A DNA stretch of 36,328 nucleotides from Mycolicibacter senuensis (GCF_003284925.1 NZ_QMEX01000029.1:1-36328); one strand, 5' to 3'; shown: positions 24,691 through 34,127, counted from the stretch's first letter. Notes: a model not told the origin generated them from the letters alone. Numbers and translations are program-made.

Positions 24691-27600
24691 CTAATGCGCC
24701 ATATTCGTAAACCGCGACAAGTGCAGCTGATGCGCCACCGTCACCGTCTTCGTCGGTCCGTTGCGGTGCTTGGCCAGAATCAGGTCCGCCTCGCCGCCCC
24801 GCGGGTCGTCACGCTCGAAAGCGTCGGGCCTGTGCAACAGGATGACCATATCCGCATCTTGCTCTAGCGAGTTGTGAACTGAAATACCTTGCGCCACGAA
24901 ATTGTGTGTGCCGCTTACGGTTCCGTCGAACACATCATGCTCGCCGATGCTGGTGATCTCCACAATGGTGTCCCAGAAGACGTCGCTAGTCGCCAGCGCG
25001 TGGATGTCCAGATCTTCCAGCACCGCGGCAGCGCGGTGCAACCGGGCTCGGCTAGGGGCGTGCTTCCACATCGTCGAACCGCAGTACTTCGTGCCCATGG
25101 CTGCGGCGAACTCGCGCTGAGTCATCTGTTGATCAGCCAGTGCCCGGCGAACCTGCACCCATACCTCTTTCGGCACGGTGTCCAGGTTCGGATTGCGCGC
25201 CAAGCCCTGCAGACGATCAAGAATCTCCTTGGCCCCCACAGCTTTGGCGCCTTGCGCCCCAACGATTTGCAGGAACCGGACCTGGTTCTCTGCGCCGTAG
25301 AGACACAGGTGCCAGCCATCGCGGTAGCCGGCCTTGGTTACTCGCTTGATGCGGCCGAAGACGCCCATCCGCGACAGCAGTGACGTTACATCGTCGATCA
25401 GCCGCCGACTCGTCGACGCATAGTAGATGCGGCCCACATCATGTTTGGCATCCCATGACACCGACCCGTCGGTGGCCCACAGATGCCGCAGGAACAACGC
25501 CACCTGATCATTCGGCAACGCGAAAACCTCTTGCGGCACGAACTTCTCGTAGCTGCGCTTGCCGAACAGCCCCAGCCCATCCAGCCACGCCGCGATCGGA
25601 TTGCGCTTGCCGTGGGTCAACCGATACGGCGCCGGCAACCGCAGTGTCGTTACCCGGGCGGCCGGGTACTCGTCGCGTACCGCCATCACCCCGAAGTGCA
25701 TGGCCGCTGCAGTCACCGCGGTCAGGTTCGCCTCGTCGATCGAGGCGTAGCGGATCGGCTGGTTCTTCACGCACGAACCGTCGCCGATCATGTGCGCCAG
25801 CAGGATCACTTCGCAGTCTTCCATCCGCGTGGTGTCCACCGGTTCGGGTACCCGCCGCGGCACCGCCAGCCGGTCCCCGACATTCAGGTCACCCAACGCA
25901 ACCCAGCCATCCAGGGTAAGGAAAGGGTGGTTGGCAGTGGCCTCGGCCTCGCGCCCGGAGGCCATCCGCAGCTTGAACACCTCACGGTGCCCGCTGGGGA
26001 ACACGTTGGTCATGGGCCGGGCCACCATCCGCAGCTGCTCGTCCAGCGACCAGACCAGCGGGCGCTCCCCGGTGCGCATCAACTCCCCCAGGGTTACCTC
26101 GGCCCCGTTATCGGCCCGCAGGATTCGCGTCGACGCGGTCAGGCAGCCCGACTCACGGAGATCTGCCAGCATCGGCTTCTTGTCGGTGCGCTGCTCGGGA
26201 CCGCGGTTGAGCTGGCTCAGCGCGACCACCGGTAGTTCCAGCTCCTTGGCCAAAAGCTTGAGATGCCTCGAGAATTCAGACACCTCGATCTGACGCGACT
26301 CCACCTTCTTGCCCGAGGTCATCAGCTGCAGGTAATCCACCACCACCAGGCGCAGGTCGGCCTTCTGCTTGAGCCGACGAGCCTTGGCGCGGATCTCCAT
26401 CATGGTCAGATTCGGCGAATCGTCGATGTAGAGCGGCGCCTCGCTGATCTCGCTCATTCGCCGGGCCAGCCGCGTCCAGTCGTCGTCGCTCATCCGCCCC
26501 GAGCGCATATCGCCGAGTTTGATCTTCGCCTCGGCCGACAGCAGTCGCATGACGATCTCGGACTTGCTCATCTCCAGGGAGAAGATGACGCTGGGCAGTC
26601 GATTCTTGATCGAGCAGGACCGCATGAAATCCAGTGCCAGCGTGGAATTGTGGGTGGGCACCATGCCGCGGCCGGCCAGGTAGAGCCGCGCCGGATTGTC
26701 GACCTGCACGCAACGCACCGCCACGCTGGGCACCCGCCGTACCGCCGACAGGCTCAGCGCCGGTACCAGCAGCGCAGTGCCACCATGCCGCCCGATGGAA
26801 CCCGCCGGAGCGATACGGTCCAGCCCACAACGCAGCTGCGCCGTCGTCCGGACACCAGCTTCCGTCGGCCACAGGTGCTCGGCGTCGGCCACGATCACCG
26901 TGCCATCGGAGAACTCGACTTCGTAGCACGGCCGGCCCAACATCACGTCGGTGGCGGCCAGCACCCGGGTGGGCAGCCCGTCGGCGTCCAGCAACCAATC
27001 GCCGACGGAGACGTCGCCCATCGTGGTCCAGCCGGACGGGGTGGGCAGCAGGGTGTCCAGCGCCAGTGCCTTGCCCATACCCGGGCGGGCCGCGATGATC
27101 ACCATCTGCCCCGGGTGCAGACCGTTGGTGACCTCGTCCAGATCGATGAAGCCGGTGGGCACCCCGCGCGCAATCCCGCCGTGGGAGGCGATCGCGTCGA
27201 TCTCGTCCATGGTGGGCTGCAGCAGGTCTTCGAGCGGGACAAAGTCCTCGGAGAGCCGGCGGTCGGCGACGTCGTAGATCTCGGCCTGGGCGCGGTCGAC
27301 GATCTCGGCCACATCAGCGCCCTCCGCGCCGGCGTAGCCGTACTGCACCACCCGGGTGCCGGCCTCCACCAGCCGGCGCAGCAGCGCCTTCTCGGCGACG
27401 ATCCCGGCGTAGTAGCCCGCGTTGGCCGCCGTGGGCACCGTCGAGATCAGCGTGTGCAGATATGGGGCGCCACCCACCCGGCGCAGCAGGCCGCGGCGGT
27501 CGAGTTCGGCCGCCACCGTCACCGGATCGGCCGGCTCGCCGCGGCCATAGAGATCCAGGATCGCGTCGTAGATGTTCTGGTGCACCGGACGGTAGAAGTC

Positions 27601-27765
27601 GCCGGGCCGCACCCGCTCCAACACGTCGGCGATGGCGTCCTTGCTCAACAACATGCCACCGAGCACCGACTGTTCGGCGGCGACGTCCTGGGGCGGCTGG
27701 CGGCCGACATCCTCGCGCGGCGGCTCCTCGAGCTCAGAGTGCCCGCGGTCGTCGACCACTGCCAT
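24691..27765 (-). CDS. dnaB: Replicative DNA helicase DnaB with two inteins
   Basis: The precursor has 1024 residues from ATG 27765, preceded by GAGGAGG at 8 bases; GTG 27774 is the longer option. Exteins are residues 1-232, 374-540 and 966-1024, which splice to a 458-residue DnaB, the usual size. The N-terminal domain (AAEQSVLGGMLL, RPGDFYRPVHQNIYDAI) binds primase. The RecA-like domain has Walker A ARPGMGK-ST split by intein 1, Walker B VVVDYLQLM, and ALSQLNRGPEQR. Intein 2 interrupts DLRESG-SLEQDAD. The helicase unwinds DNA at the replication fork as a hexamer and is inactive until at least intein 1 is removed, because the P-loop is interrupted. It follows the ribosomal-protein operon on the same strand after about 495 bp. 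Confidence 0.95.
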   Translation of the reverse strand: MAVVDDRGHSELEEPPREDVGRQPPQDVAAEQSVLGGMLLSKDAIADVLERVRPGDFYRPVHQNIYDAILDLYGRGEPADPVTVAAELDRRGLLRRVGGAPYLHTLISTVPTAANAGYYAGIVAEKALLRRLVEAGTRVVQYGYAGAEGADVAEIVDRAQAEIYDVADRRLSEDFVPLEDLLQPTMDEIDAIASHGGIARGVPTGFIDLDEVTNGLHPGQMVIIAARPGMGKALALDTLLPTPSGWTTMGDVSVGDWLLDADGLPTRVLAATDVMLGRPCYEVEFSDGTVIVADAEHLWPTEAGVRTTAQLRCGLDRIAPAGSIGRHGGTALLVPALSLSAVRRVPSVAVRCVQVDNPARLYLAGRGMVPTHNSTLALDFMRSCSIKNRLPSVIFSLEMSKSEIVMRLLSAEAKIKLGDMRSGRMSDDDWTRLARRMSEISEAPLYIDDSPNLTMMEIRAKARRLKQKADLRLVVVDYLQLMTSGKKVESRQIEVSEFSRHLKLLAKELELPVVALSQLNRGPEQRTDKKPMLADLRESGCLTASTRILRADNGAEVTLGELMRTGERPLVWSLDEQLRMVARPMTNVFPSGHREVFKLRMASGREAEATANHPFLTLDGWVALGDLNVGDRLAVPRRVPEPVDTTRMEDCEVILLAHMIGDGSCVKNQPIRYASIDEANLTAVTAAAMHFGVMAVRDEYPAARVTTLRLPAPYRLTHGKRNPIAAWLDGLGLFGKRSYEKFVPQEVFALPNDQVALFLRHLWATDGSVSWDAKHDVGRIYYASTSRRLIDDVTSLLSRMGVFGRIKRVTKAGYRDGWHLCLYGAENQVRFLQIVGAQGAKAVGAKEILDRLQGLARNPNLDTVPKEVWVQVRRALADQQMTQREFAAAMGTKYCGSTMWKHAPSRARLHRAAAVLEDLDIHALATSDVFWDTIVEITSIGEHDVFDGTVSGTHNFVAQGISVHNSLEQDADMVILLHRPDAFERDDPRGGEADLILAKHRNGPTKTVTVAHQLHLSRFTNMAH
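24871..26145 (-). other. DnaB intein 2, class 1 with LAGLIDADG homing endonuclease
   Basis: 425 residues. It starts with Cys1 (CLTASTRILRADNGAEVTLGEL), has block B TANHPFLTLDGWVALG, and ends GTHNFVAQGISVHN followed by Ser+1, so all class 1 residues are present. The endonuclease part has two LAGLIDADG-type motifs, LLAHMIGDGS (intein 115-124) and FLRHLWATDGS (218-228), each with Asp. Near 338-380 the segment DQQMTQREFAAAMGTKYCGSTMW looks like a helix-turn-helix that could aid target recognition. The insertion point is in a conserved DnaB motif. Confidence 0.9.
26647..27069 (-). other. DnaB intein 1, class 3 mini-intein in the P-loop
   Basis: 141 residues, with Ala as first residue instead of Cys or Ser (ALALDTLLPTPSGWTTMGDV) and ending VPTHN before Ser+1. 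The class 3 triplet is present: Trp67 (AEHLW), Cys120 (VRCVQVDN) and Thr139 (PTHN). Class 3 inteins begin splicing by attack of the block F Cys. No endonuclease domain is present. It sits between Lys and Ser of GMGK-ST, so unspliced protein cannot bind ATP. Size and Cys position are very close to what is known for the first DnaB intein of M. smegmatis. Confidence 0.9.
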
Positions 27766-27913
27766 ACGCCCCACCTCCTCTACGGCACGCTCGAACGTCT
27801 ATTCGATGCTGCTGCCCCGGCATGCTAGCCGTGGGCTGAGACATCTTCGGACACCCCCGGTCCCGTCGTGCCGGCTTGACGCTAGGCGTTGCTGGCGACG
27901 CCGCCAAACGGCC

Positions 27914-27990
27914 TTGTTCACAAAGGTGTGGATGAAGTGTGCATACCGGACCTCCACTTGTTTGGGACCGTGGGGAAGACCTGTGGATCA
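27914..27990. promoter_or_regulatory. Three DnaA-box-like 9-mers upstream of dnaB
   Basis: TTGTTCACA (27914-27922, +), TCATCCACA (27927-27935, -) and TGATCCACA (27982-27990, -) each differ by one base from TTGTCCACA or TTATCCACA. They lie 150-225 bases upstream of the dnaB start. Possible DnaA control of the helicase gene is an inference. Confidence 0.35.
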
Positions 27991-28214
27991 TTCACCGCTG
28001 GTTAGGTATCACCGCAGGTAAGCGCACCACACCGCGGTGTCGTCGTTGTGGAAGACAATCTCTTCGGCGTGTCGGCTCAGGTTGCCGTCTTGGGCGTGTT
28101 GCCTGACGGGGAGGTAGACGGCGCTCCACGACCGGGTAAATAGCACCAGGACTTCACACCGGCCGAAAAGTTAGCCAGAGTTAACCGGCCTTAACCGGAT
28201 CCGGGCACAGCAAC

Positions 28215-28248
28215 GCCCCGGCGGAGCCGATCAGGGCGCCACCGGGGC
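28215..28248 (-). terminator. Hairpin after rplI
   Basis: GCCCCGG (28215-28221) pairs with CCGGGGC (28242-28248), with a 20-base loop, starting 12 bases past the rplI stop in the direction of transcription. It probably ends the rpsF-ssb-rpsR-rplI transcript. Confidence 0.5.
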
Positions 28249-28260
28249 AGCTGGGAAATG

Positions 28261-28719
28261 CTAGTTCGCCGCGGCGACGTCGAGCGTGACGTCGACGTGG
28301 ACCTCGGGGTGCAGGTGCACCGATACCGGGTGGCTGCCGATCGCCTTGATGTGCGCCTTGGGCAGCCGCACGATCCGCCGGTCGAGGTTGGGCCCGCCCG
28401 CCTTCTTGATGGCGGTGACCACGTCGCCTGCGGTCACCGAACCGAACAGCTTGCCCGAGTCGGCGGCGGTCTTCATCGGCAGCGTGACCGGGCCCAGCGC
28501 GTCGAGGGCCGCCTTGAGCTCCTTGGCGTGGTCCAGGTCGCGCACCTGCTTGGTCTCGCGGGCCCGACGGATGTCGTCGGCCTGCTTCTGCGCGCCGCGC
28601 GTGGCGAGGATAGCCAGGCCCCGCGGGAGCAGGTAATTGCGGCCGTATCCGTCCCTGACCTCGACGGTGTCTCCGGCCGCTCCGAGGTGGTCCACCTCAG
28701 CGGTCAAAATCAGCTTCAT
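28261..28719 (-). CDS. rplI: 50S ribosomal protein L9
   Basis: 152 residues from ATG 28719; the longer frame overlapping rpsR is rejected. [40 protein letters not shown] is the N-terminal rRNA-binding domain with the L9 signature. A long connecting helix ([24 protein letters not shown]) and the C-terminal domain ([29 protein letters not shown]) follow. L9 binds 23S rRNA near the L1 stalk and helps keep the reading frame. It is the last gene of the operon, 31 bases after rpsR, and a GC-rich hairpin follows. Confidence 0.97.
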   Translation of the reverse strand: MKLILTAEVDHLGAAGDTVEVRDGYGRNYLLPRGLAILATRGAQKQADDIRRARETKQVRDLDHAKELKAALDALGPVTLPMKTAADSGKLFGSVTAGDVVTAIKKAGGPNLDRRIVRLPKAHIKAIGSHPVSVHLHPEVHVDVTLDVAAAN

Positions 28720-28750
28720 CGTTTCGTACTTTCTCGGCTCGGACGGTCGG

Positions 28751-29005
28751 CTAGCGGGCCGACGAGGTGAAGGGCAGCAACGCGACCTCGCGGGCGTTCT
28801 TGACCGCGATCGCAATGTCGCGCTGGTGCTGAACGCAGTTGCCGGTCACCCGCCGGGCGCGGATCTTGCCCCGCTCACTGATGTAGGTGCGCAGCAGCGA
28901 GGTGTCCTTGTAGTCGATCTCCTGCTTCTTGTTCGAGCAGAACGCGCACTTGCGCGTCTTGATCGGCTTCTCGGGAGCCGGACGCCGCTTGTTGGATTTG
29001 GCCAT
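28751..29005 (-). CDS. rpsR: 30S ribosomal protein S18, Cys-containing form
   Basis: 84 residues. [61 protein letters not shown] matches S18 throughout. The CxxC pair and a third Cys mark the zinc-binding (C+) form. Mycobacteria usually also carry a Cys-free paralogue elsewhere that is used in zinc shortage. S18 pairs with S6 on the platform of the small subunit, and the S6 gene stands two places upstream. The gap to ssb is 35 bases and to rplI 31 bases. Confidence 0.97.
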   Translation of the reverse strand: MAKSNKRRPAPEKPIKTRKCAFCSNKKQEIDYKDTSLLRTYISERGKIRARRVTGNCVQHQRDIAIAVKNAREVALLPFTSSAR

Positions 29006-29040
29006 CTATCTATCTCTTTCGTGCTGTGTGGTTCGGTTGT

Positions 29041-29562
29041 CTAGAAGGGCGGCTCGTCGTCGGCGCCGCCGAAGGAGCCGGACGCCGGAGCACTGCCCCA
29101 CGGGTCTTCCGCGGGCGCGCCGCCGGACTGGGCCATCGGTGCCGCACCCGCTGTGGCACCGCCGCCCGCGCCGAAGCCGCCCCCGCCGCCACCGCGACTG
29201 ACCTTGTTGATCTTGGCGGTGGCATACCGCAACGAGGGGCCGATCTCGTCGACCTCGATCTCGTAGACGGTGCGCTTCTCGCCCTCGCGGGTTTCGAAGG
29301 ACCGCTGCCGCAGCCGGCCGGTGACGATCACCCGCGATCCGCGGGTGAGGCTCTCGGCGACGTTCTCTGCGGCCTCACGCCAGATGTTGCACCGCAGGAA
29401 CAGCGCGTCGCCGTCCTTCCACTCACCGCTCTGCCGGTCGTAGATCCGCGGGGTGGACGCCACCGTGAAGTTGGCGACCGCCGCCCCCGACGGGGTGAAC
29501 CGCAGATCCGGGTCCGCGGTCAGGTTTCCGACGACGGTGATCGTGGTGTCACCAATAGCCAC
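29041..29562 (-). CDS. ssb: Single-stranded DNA-binding protein
   Basis: 173 residues from GTG 29562, with AGGAGG 6 bases upstream. The OB fold spans about residues 1-115: [72 protein letters not shown] Gly-rich linker ([13 protein letters not shown]) leads to the acidic tip DDEPPF, which binds partner proteins. SSB coats single-stranded DNA at the fork. It lies between the genes for S6 and S18, the conserved arrangement in bacteria, and upstream of dnaB. Confidence 0.97.
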   Translation of the reverse strand: MAIGDTTITVVGNLTADPDLRFTPSGAAVANFTVASTPRIYDRQSGEWKDGDALFLRCNIWREAAENVAESLTRGSRVIVTGRLRQRSFETREGEKRTVYEIEVDEIGPSLRYATAKINKVSRGGGGGGFGAGGGATAGAAPMAQSGGAPAEDPWGSAPASGSFGGADDEPPF

Positions 29563-29631
29563 GGGGCCCTCCTGGGATCGTATCGACGCTGCATGTGTCA
29601 GCTGAGCCTACGCAACGGCGGCGACAGCCTG

Positions 29632-29922
29632 CTACGACTTGTCGGTCCGCATCACCTTGGTGCGCAGCACCGCCTCGTTCAGGCTGAGCTGCCGGTCGAG
29701 TTCGGACACCGTCGCCGGGGCGGCCTTGACGTCGATCACCGCGTAGATGCCCTCGGCATGCTTGGCGATCTCGTAGGCCAGCCGGCGCTTGCCCCAGATG
29801 TCGACCTTGTCCACCGTGCCGCCGTCTTTGCGGATGACGTTCAAGAACGTCTCCAGGGACGGGGCGACAGTGCGCTCGTCGAGAGTGGGGTCAAGGATGA
29901 CCATGATTTCGTATGGACGCAT
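29632..29922 (-). CDS. rpsF: 30S ribosomal protein S6
   Basis: 96 residues. [92 protein letters not shown] is the complete S6 family sequence. S6 binds the platform of the 30S subunit with S18. AGGAGGTGATGAGG lies upstream of the ATG, which is a strong ribosome-binding region. It is the first gene of the rpsF-ssb-rpsR-rplI operon; 81 bases separate it from the GT87 gene, so it may have its own promoter there. Confidence 0.97.
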   Translation of the reverse strand: MRPYEIMVILDPTLDERTVAPSLETFLNVIRKDGGTVDKVDIWGKRRLAYEIAKHAEGIYAVIDVKAAPATVSELDRQLSLNEAVLRTKVMRTDKS

Positions 29923-30003
29923 GGGAACCTCATCACCTCCTATGGTCGTAGTGCGGCCGTGGATCTGACCACGGCAGGAGGGTCGCCTGCGTCGGCAACC
30001 CGG

Positions 30004-31611
30004 CTAGGTTACCGGAGGCCGGGCCGCGGCGCGAAATCGGCCGAGCCGCCGGGCGTCGGGCGCGCGATCGAACATCCCGCCGGCGGGATCGTCGACGCCC
30101 CGCTCGCGCACCAGATCCACCGGGGCCTGATCGGGCCGGTAGATCTGCCGGATCACCAGCGCACACAATCCCAGCACCGCCAGATCGCGCAGCAGCACCG
30201 TGGACGTGAACACCTGCTCGGGCAGGCTGCGGTCCGAGACGCTGTAGAGGTAGTACATCCGCGGCACCCACACCAGCGCGTCGACGGCCATCCAGGCCAG
30301 CAGCAACCTGCGATGCGGCAGCGCCAGCACGGCCAGCGGCACCAGCCACAGCGAGAACTGTGGGCTCCACACCTTGTTGGTCAGCAGGAAGGCGGCCACC
30401 AGCAGGAAGGCCAACTGCGCCACCCGCGGCCGCCTCGGCGCCGTCAGCGCGATGTAGCCGATCCCGGCGCAGCACAGCGCGAACGACACCGCGACCACGA
30501 TGTTGAGCACGGTCGGTGGCTGCCACAGCCCCAGCTCCCCGTCGAAGCCCCGCCAGCCGGTCAACGACTTCACCACGTTATAGATCGAGTCCATGTCATC
30601 GCCGCGGCGAGAGTTGAGCCGGAAGAACTCGGTCCAGCCGCGCGGGGCGAAAACCAGTACCGGCAGATTCACCGCCAGCCAGCTCAGCGCCGTCGCCACC
30701 ACCGTGCGCCTGACGTCACGCAACCGCCCGGTCCGCAGTCCCAGCAGCAGCAGCGGGTAGAGCAGCAGTACTGGATACAGCTTGGCGGCGGTACCCAGGC
30801 CGAGCAGCACCCCGGCTGCCACCGGCCGGCGTCGCGCCCAGGCCAGCAGCCCGGCCCCGGCGAACGCGGTGGCCAGCGCGTCGAAGTTGGTGAAGACCTG
30901 AAAGATGACCAGCGGCGAGGCCGCCACCAGGGCGGCATCCCAGACCCGGCGGCCGGCCAGCCCGGCGGTGGACCACACCGTCACCAGCCAGGCCAGGGCC
31001 AGGCCCACCGCGACGATGTCGAAGAACACCACCACCTCGGCGACCCCGCTCAACGCCGGGATCTTCACCACCTTGGTGATCGCCGTGTACGTCTTGGCCA
31101 AGGCCATCGCGGCGTACTGGTAGAGCCCGGTCAGCACCGGATACTCCATATAGCGCTGCGCGGGCAGCCCGTCGTAGCGGATCTGCGGCTTGCCGGTACC
31201 GTCCTTCTCCACCCAGCTGGACTTGTAGGGAAACTTGCCCTGGTTCAGCAACTCCGCGGTGTACAGCGGTACGACGTCGGAGTAGCAGAGCTGGAAGTAC
31301 GCGCGCTCGTTGTCCCAGTTGGCCACCCGCTCGTCGGGGCCGCCGGAGCCGACGCTTTGCAGGCACGCCGACTTGGTGGTCCAGCCCAGCGCCAGGAACA
31401 GCACCGCGATCAAGAACATCACCCGCAGCGGCGTCATGAATCGGGCACGCCCGATCAGCGCGTGGCGTCCCACCGGTCCGCCGATGGTGTTCGACAACGC
31501 GTGCACGACGTCGTCGGTGCGGGACGGCAGGTCCCGGTCGTCGGCGCTGCGCAGGTCCTCGGCAAGGGGCAGCGGCGACACCACCGGGCGGCCTGGGATC
31601 ACCTCCGTCAC
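30004..31611 (-). CDS. Glycosyltransferase family 87 integral membrane protein
   Basis: 535 residues from GTG 31611, which overlaps the ponA stop by 4 bases (GTGA), so the two are translationally coupled. After a soluble N-terminus come about ten hydrophobic helices (MFLIAVLFLALGW, VVVFFDIVAVGLALAWLVTVW, GVLLGLGTAAKLYPVLLLYPLLLLGL, LAFLLVAAFLLTNKVWSPQFSLWLVPLAVLALP). The AAKLYPVLLL and KVWSPQFSLWL motifs are typical of GT87 (DUF2029) mannosyl/arabinosyl-type transferases using polyprenyl-phosphate sugars. By position it corresponds to the conserved membrane protein next to ponA1 in M. tuberculosis (Rv0051). Acceptor and sugar are unknown; coupling to a PBP suggests cell-wall synthesis. Confidence 0.88.
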   Translation of the reverse strand: MTEVIPGRPVVSPLPLAEDLRSADDRDLPSRTDDVVHALSNTIGGPVGRHALIGRARFMTPLRVMFLIAVLFLALGWTTKSACLQSVGSGGPDERVANWDNERAYFQLCYSDVVPLYTAELLNQGKFPYKSSWVEKDGTGKPQIRYDGLPAQRYMEYPVLTGLYQYAAMALAKTYTAITKVVKIPALSGVAEVVVFFDIVAVGLALAWLVTVWSTAGLAGRRVWDAALVAASPLVIFQVFTNFDALATAFAGAGLLAWARRRPVAAGVLLGLGTAAKLYPVLLLYPLLLLGLRTGRLRDVRRTVVATALSWLAVNLPVLVFAPRGWTEFFRLNSRRGDDMDSIYNVVKSLTGWRGFDGELGLWQPPTVLNIVVAVSFALCCAGIGYIALTAPRRPRVAQLAFLLVAAFLLTNKVWSPQFSLWLVPLAVLALPHRRLLLAWMAVDALVWVPRMYYLYSVSDRSLPEQVFTSTVLLRDLAVLGLCALVIRQIYRPDQAPVDLVRERGVDDPAGGMFDRAPDARRLGRFRAAARPPVT

Positions 31612-34004
31612 GGTAGTTGCTCCGGCGGAGGAGGCGGCGGCTCAGGTGGCGGTGGCGGCAGAGGCGGCGGCGGGAACAGCGGCGGCGGAAATGGCGGTGG
31701 CTCCCCGAACGGCGGTGGCGGCTCCGGTGTCTCCGCGTCCCGGGGCGGCGGTGGCGAGAACCACTCCGGCTGCGGCGGGGGCGCGGACGGCACCCCGGCG
31801 AAGCCGCCGATGTCGGTGGGCTTGGGGAACTGCGCGATGGGATCGCCCCGCAGCGCGCCGTCCATGCTGGCCTTCCAGATGTCGCTGGGCAGTCCCGCGC
31901 CGTAGACCGGACCGCCCCATTTGTTCCGCAGCGGTTCGTCACCCTGGTCGGTGCCGACCCAGACCGCCGTCGACAGCGTCGGGGTGTAGCCGATCATCCA
32001 GGCGTCCCGGTTGGCTCCGGTGTTACCCAGCTGGGTGGTGCCGGTCTTGGCCGCGGCGGGCCGGCCGCCGGCCAACTCGTGCCCACCCGACCAGCCCGGG
32101 ATCGCCTTCATGGCGTCGGTCACGTTGTCGGCGACCGCCTTGGGGATGCGTTGCTCACCGGTGTCGCCGGCGGTGGTGTTGTCGAAGATCACCCGGCCGT
32201 CGAGGCCGACGACCCGCTGGATGAAATGCGGCCGGTGATACCTCCCGGAATTGGCCAGCGTGGCGTATGCCGAGGCCATGTCGATCACCCGGGTCTGGTA
32301 CTGGCCGAGCACAATGCCGTTCACCGGTGGCCCGCCGCGGCCGTCCTCGGACAACGTGTGCGCGACGCCGGAAAAGCTCTCGGCAACCCCGGCGGCGTGC
32401 GCGGCATCGGCGACGTCCTGCGGGCCGTTCTTGAGCTTGAGCATCAGCCGGTAGTAGGCGGTGTTCAACGAGCGCTTGAGCGCCTCGGCGATATTGCAGA
32501 CCCCGCAGCTGGCGCCGCCGACATTGCTGATCTTGGTGCGGCCGACGGTCAGTGGTGCGCTGTCGATCTGGTAACCCAGGCCGATGCCCTGTTGCAGCGC
32601 GGCCACCAGGGCGAACACCTTGAACGATGAGCCGGTCTGCAGGCCCGCCTGGGCGAAGTCGAAACCGCCGCCGTCGGCGCCGCCGTAATAGGCGCGCACC
32701 GCGCCGGTGCGCGGATCGATGGCGACCACCGCGGTGCGCAACGCCGGTTTCTGCCCGGCCATGACGTCTCCCACCGCCTTCTCCACGGCGCGCTGCGCCT
32801 TCATGTCGATGGTGGTGGTGATCCGCAGCCCCAACATGTTCAGCGCCTGCTCGTCGATGCTGAACATGTCGAGCAGTTCAGCGATGACCTGCCGCTGGAT
32901 CAGTCCCTCGGGTCCGGTGGCCTGATCGGCGTTGCGCGCCTGCTGCGGCGGGATCGTCGCCGGAAACACCTGCCGGGCGCGTTCAGCCGGACTCAACGCG
33001 CCGGTCTCGACCATGCCGTCGAGCACCCAGTTCCAACGGCTGAGTGCGCGTTCGGCGTTGAATGCGGGATCCAGCGCCGACGGCCGCTGGATCACCGCCG
33101 CCAGCAACGCGCCCTGCGCGATGTCGAGTTCGGCGACCGGTTTGCCGAAAAACGCCCGCGCCGCCGCGGCAATCCCGTAGGCGGTGCGCCCGAAGTAGAT
33201 GATGTTGAGGTAGGCCTCCAGCACTTCGTCCTTGGACCACTCCCGTGACATCTTGCTGGCGATCACCAGCTCTTTGCCCTTGCGGACCACCCCGGCGAAC
33301 CCGCTCCGCTCCGAGCCCACCAGCGCGTTCTTGACGTACTGCTGGGTGATCGTCGAACCGCCCTGGGTGTCGCCCCCGAGCAGGTTGTTCCAGACCGCCC
33401 GGAAGGACCCCGAGAAGGAGTAGCCGGAGTTGGTGTAGAAGTCGCGGTCCTCAGCCGCCAACACCGCGTCACGCACGTGCACTGGCACCTGGTCGATCTT
33501 GACGTCGGTCCGGTTGCCTTCCGGTGGAACGACTCTCGCCAGCTCGGTGCCGTCGGCCGCGAGGATCGTCGAGACCTGATCGGTGTGGATGTCGCCCGGC
33601 TGGGGAATCTCGACGGTGCGGTAGGCCATGCCGAACGTGACCACCGGGGCGATCACCGTGGCAGCGACGACGGCGTACACCCCGCGCCGGACCCCACGCC
33701 AGGTCACTCGTCGAGGGGGCGGGTCTTGTGCACCGCCCGCCGCCACTGCGGCTCCGCTTAGCTCATCGGAGTGCGGCCGCGGTCGTTCCAGCGCCGCCTT
33801 GACCTCCTCGATGGGATCCCGCAGATCCTCGCCGTCGCCGTTGCGCGGATCCGCCGGCGAGTCGTCCGTCGTCGTCAAGAAGTGTTCTTCTGCAGCGCTT
33901 CCGGCCCCCGGCGCCGGCGGCCCCTGACTCTTCACCGTCGGCGGGGACGTCCCCGCGCTGCGCGACCGGGTTTCGGGCTTGCCGCCATCGTCACAGGGGC
34001 GCAA
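31608..34004 (-). CDS. Class A penicillin-binding protein, second ponA1-type copy
   Basis: Up to 798 residues from a TTG at 34004; GTG 33935 is an equally plausible start and the N-terminus is uncertain. One membrane helix (about 108-128) precedes the GT51 transglycosylase domain, with catalytic Glu185 in AAEDRDFY and GGSTITQQYVKN. The transpeptidase domain has SSFK (Ser459), SLN (512-514) and KTG (653-655). All catalytic motifs are intact. The C-terminal tail is almost pure Pro (PPPPFGEPPPFPPPLFPPPP), which may span or bind the wall. The enzyme polymerises glycan strands and cross-links peptides outside the membrane. It lies 123 bases after the other copy and overlaps the GT87 start. The two proteins share long identical blocks such as GGDTQGGSTITQQYVKNALV. 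Confidence 0.92.
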   Translation of the reverse strand: MRPCDDGGKPETRSRSAGTSPPTVKSQGPPAPGAGSAAEEHFLTTTDDSPADPRNGDGEDLRDPIEEVKAALERPRPHSDELSGAAVAAGGAQDPPPRRVTWRGVRRGVYAVVAATVIAPVVTFGMAYRTVEIPQPGDIHTDQVSTILAADGTELARVVPPEGNRTDVKIDQVPVHVRDAVLAAEDRDFYTNSGYSFSGSFRAVWNNLLGGDTQGGSTITQQYVKNALVGSERSGFAGVVRKGKELVIASKMSREWSKDEVLEAYLNIIYFGRTAYGIAAAARAFFGKPVAELDIAQGALLAAVIQRPSALDPAFNAERALSRWNWVLDGMVETGALSPAERARQVFPATIPPQQARNADQATGPEGLIQRQVIAELLDMFSIDEQALNMLGLRITTTIDMKAQRAVEKAVGDVMAGQKPALRTAVVAIDPRTGAVRAYYGGADGGGFDFAQAGLQTGSSFKVFALVAALQQGIGLGYQIDSAPLTVGRTKISNVGGASCGVCNIAEALKRSLNTAYYRLMLKLKNGPQDVADAAHAAGVAESFSGVAHTLSEDGRGGPPVNGIVLGQYQTRVIDMASAYATLANSGRYHRPHFIQRVVGLDGRVIFDNTTAGDTGEQRIPKAVADNVTDAMKAIPGWSGGHELAGGRPAAAKTGTTQLGNTGANRDAWMIGYTPTLSTAVWVGTDQGDEPLRNKWGGPVYGAGLPSDIWKASMDGALRGDPIAQFPKPTDIGGFAGVPSAPPPQPEWFSPPPPRDAETPEPPPPFGEPPPFPPPLFPPPPLPPPPPEPPPPPPEQLP

Positions 34005-34127
34005 CCCATCTCAGTCAACGGCAACGCGCCCGACGGCCCGTCGTCCCCCACCCGTTGCTGCGGTCGCATGCTTACCAGGTTACGTCCGCACGCCGCGGCG
34101 TCGAGTGCAAACGAGATCCCAAACCCG

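Larger units (their letters stand above)
27766..28260. other. Gene-free interval (495 bp) upstream of dnaB
   Basis: No gene seen; the homologue of the small gene found here in M. tuberculosis is absent. It contains the dnaB leader, three DnaA-box-like 9-mers at 27914-27990, a TTAACCGG direct repeat near 28177-28198, and the rplI terminator. Confidence 0.5.

Noticed and set aside
26263..27828. Plus-strand open frame of 521 codons
   Set aside because: Antisense to dnaB and intein 1; no recognisable protein.
29026..31905. Long plus-strand open frame of 959 codons
   Set aside because: Antisense to ssb, rpsF, GT87 and ponA; composition is Arg/Gly/Gln/His-rich without domains, a GC-rich shadow frame.
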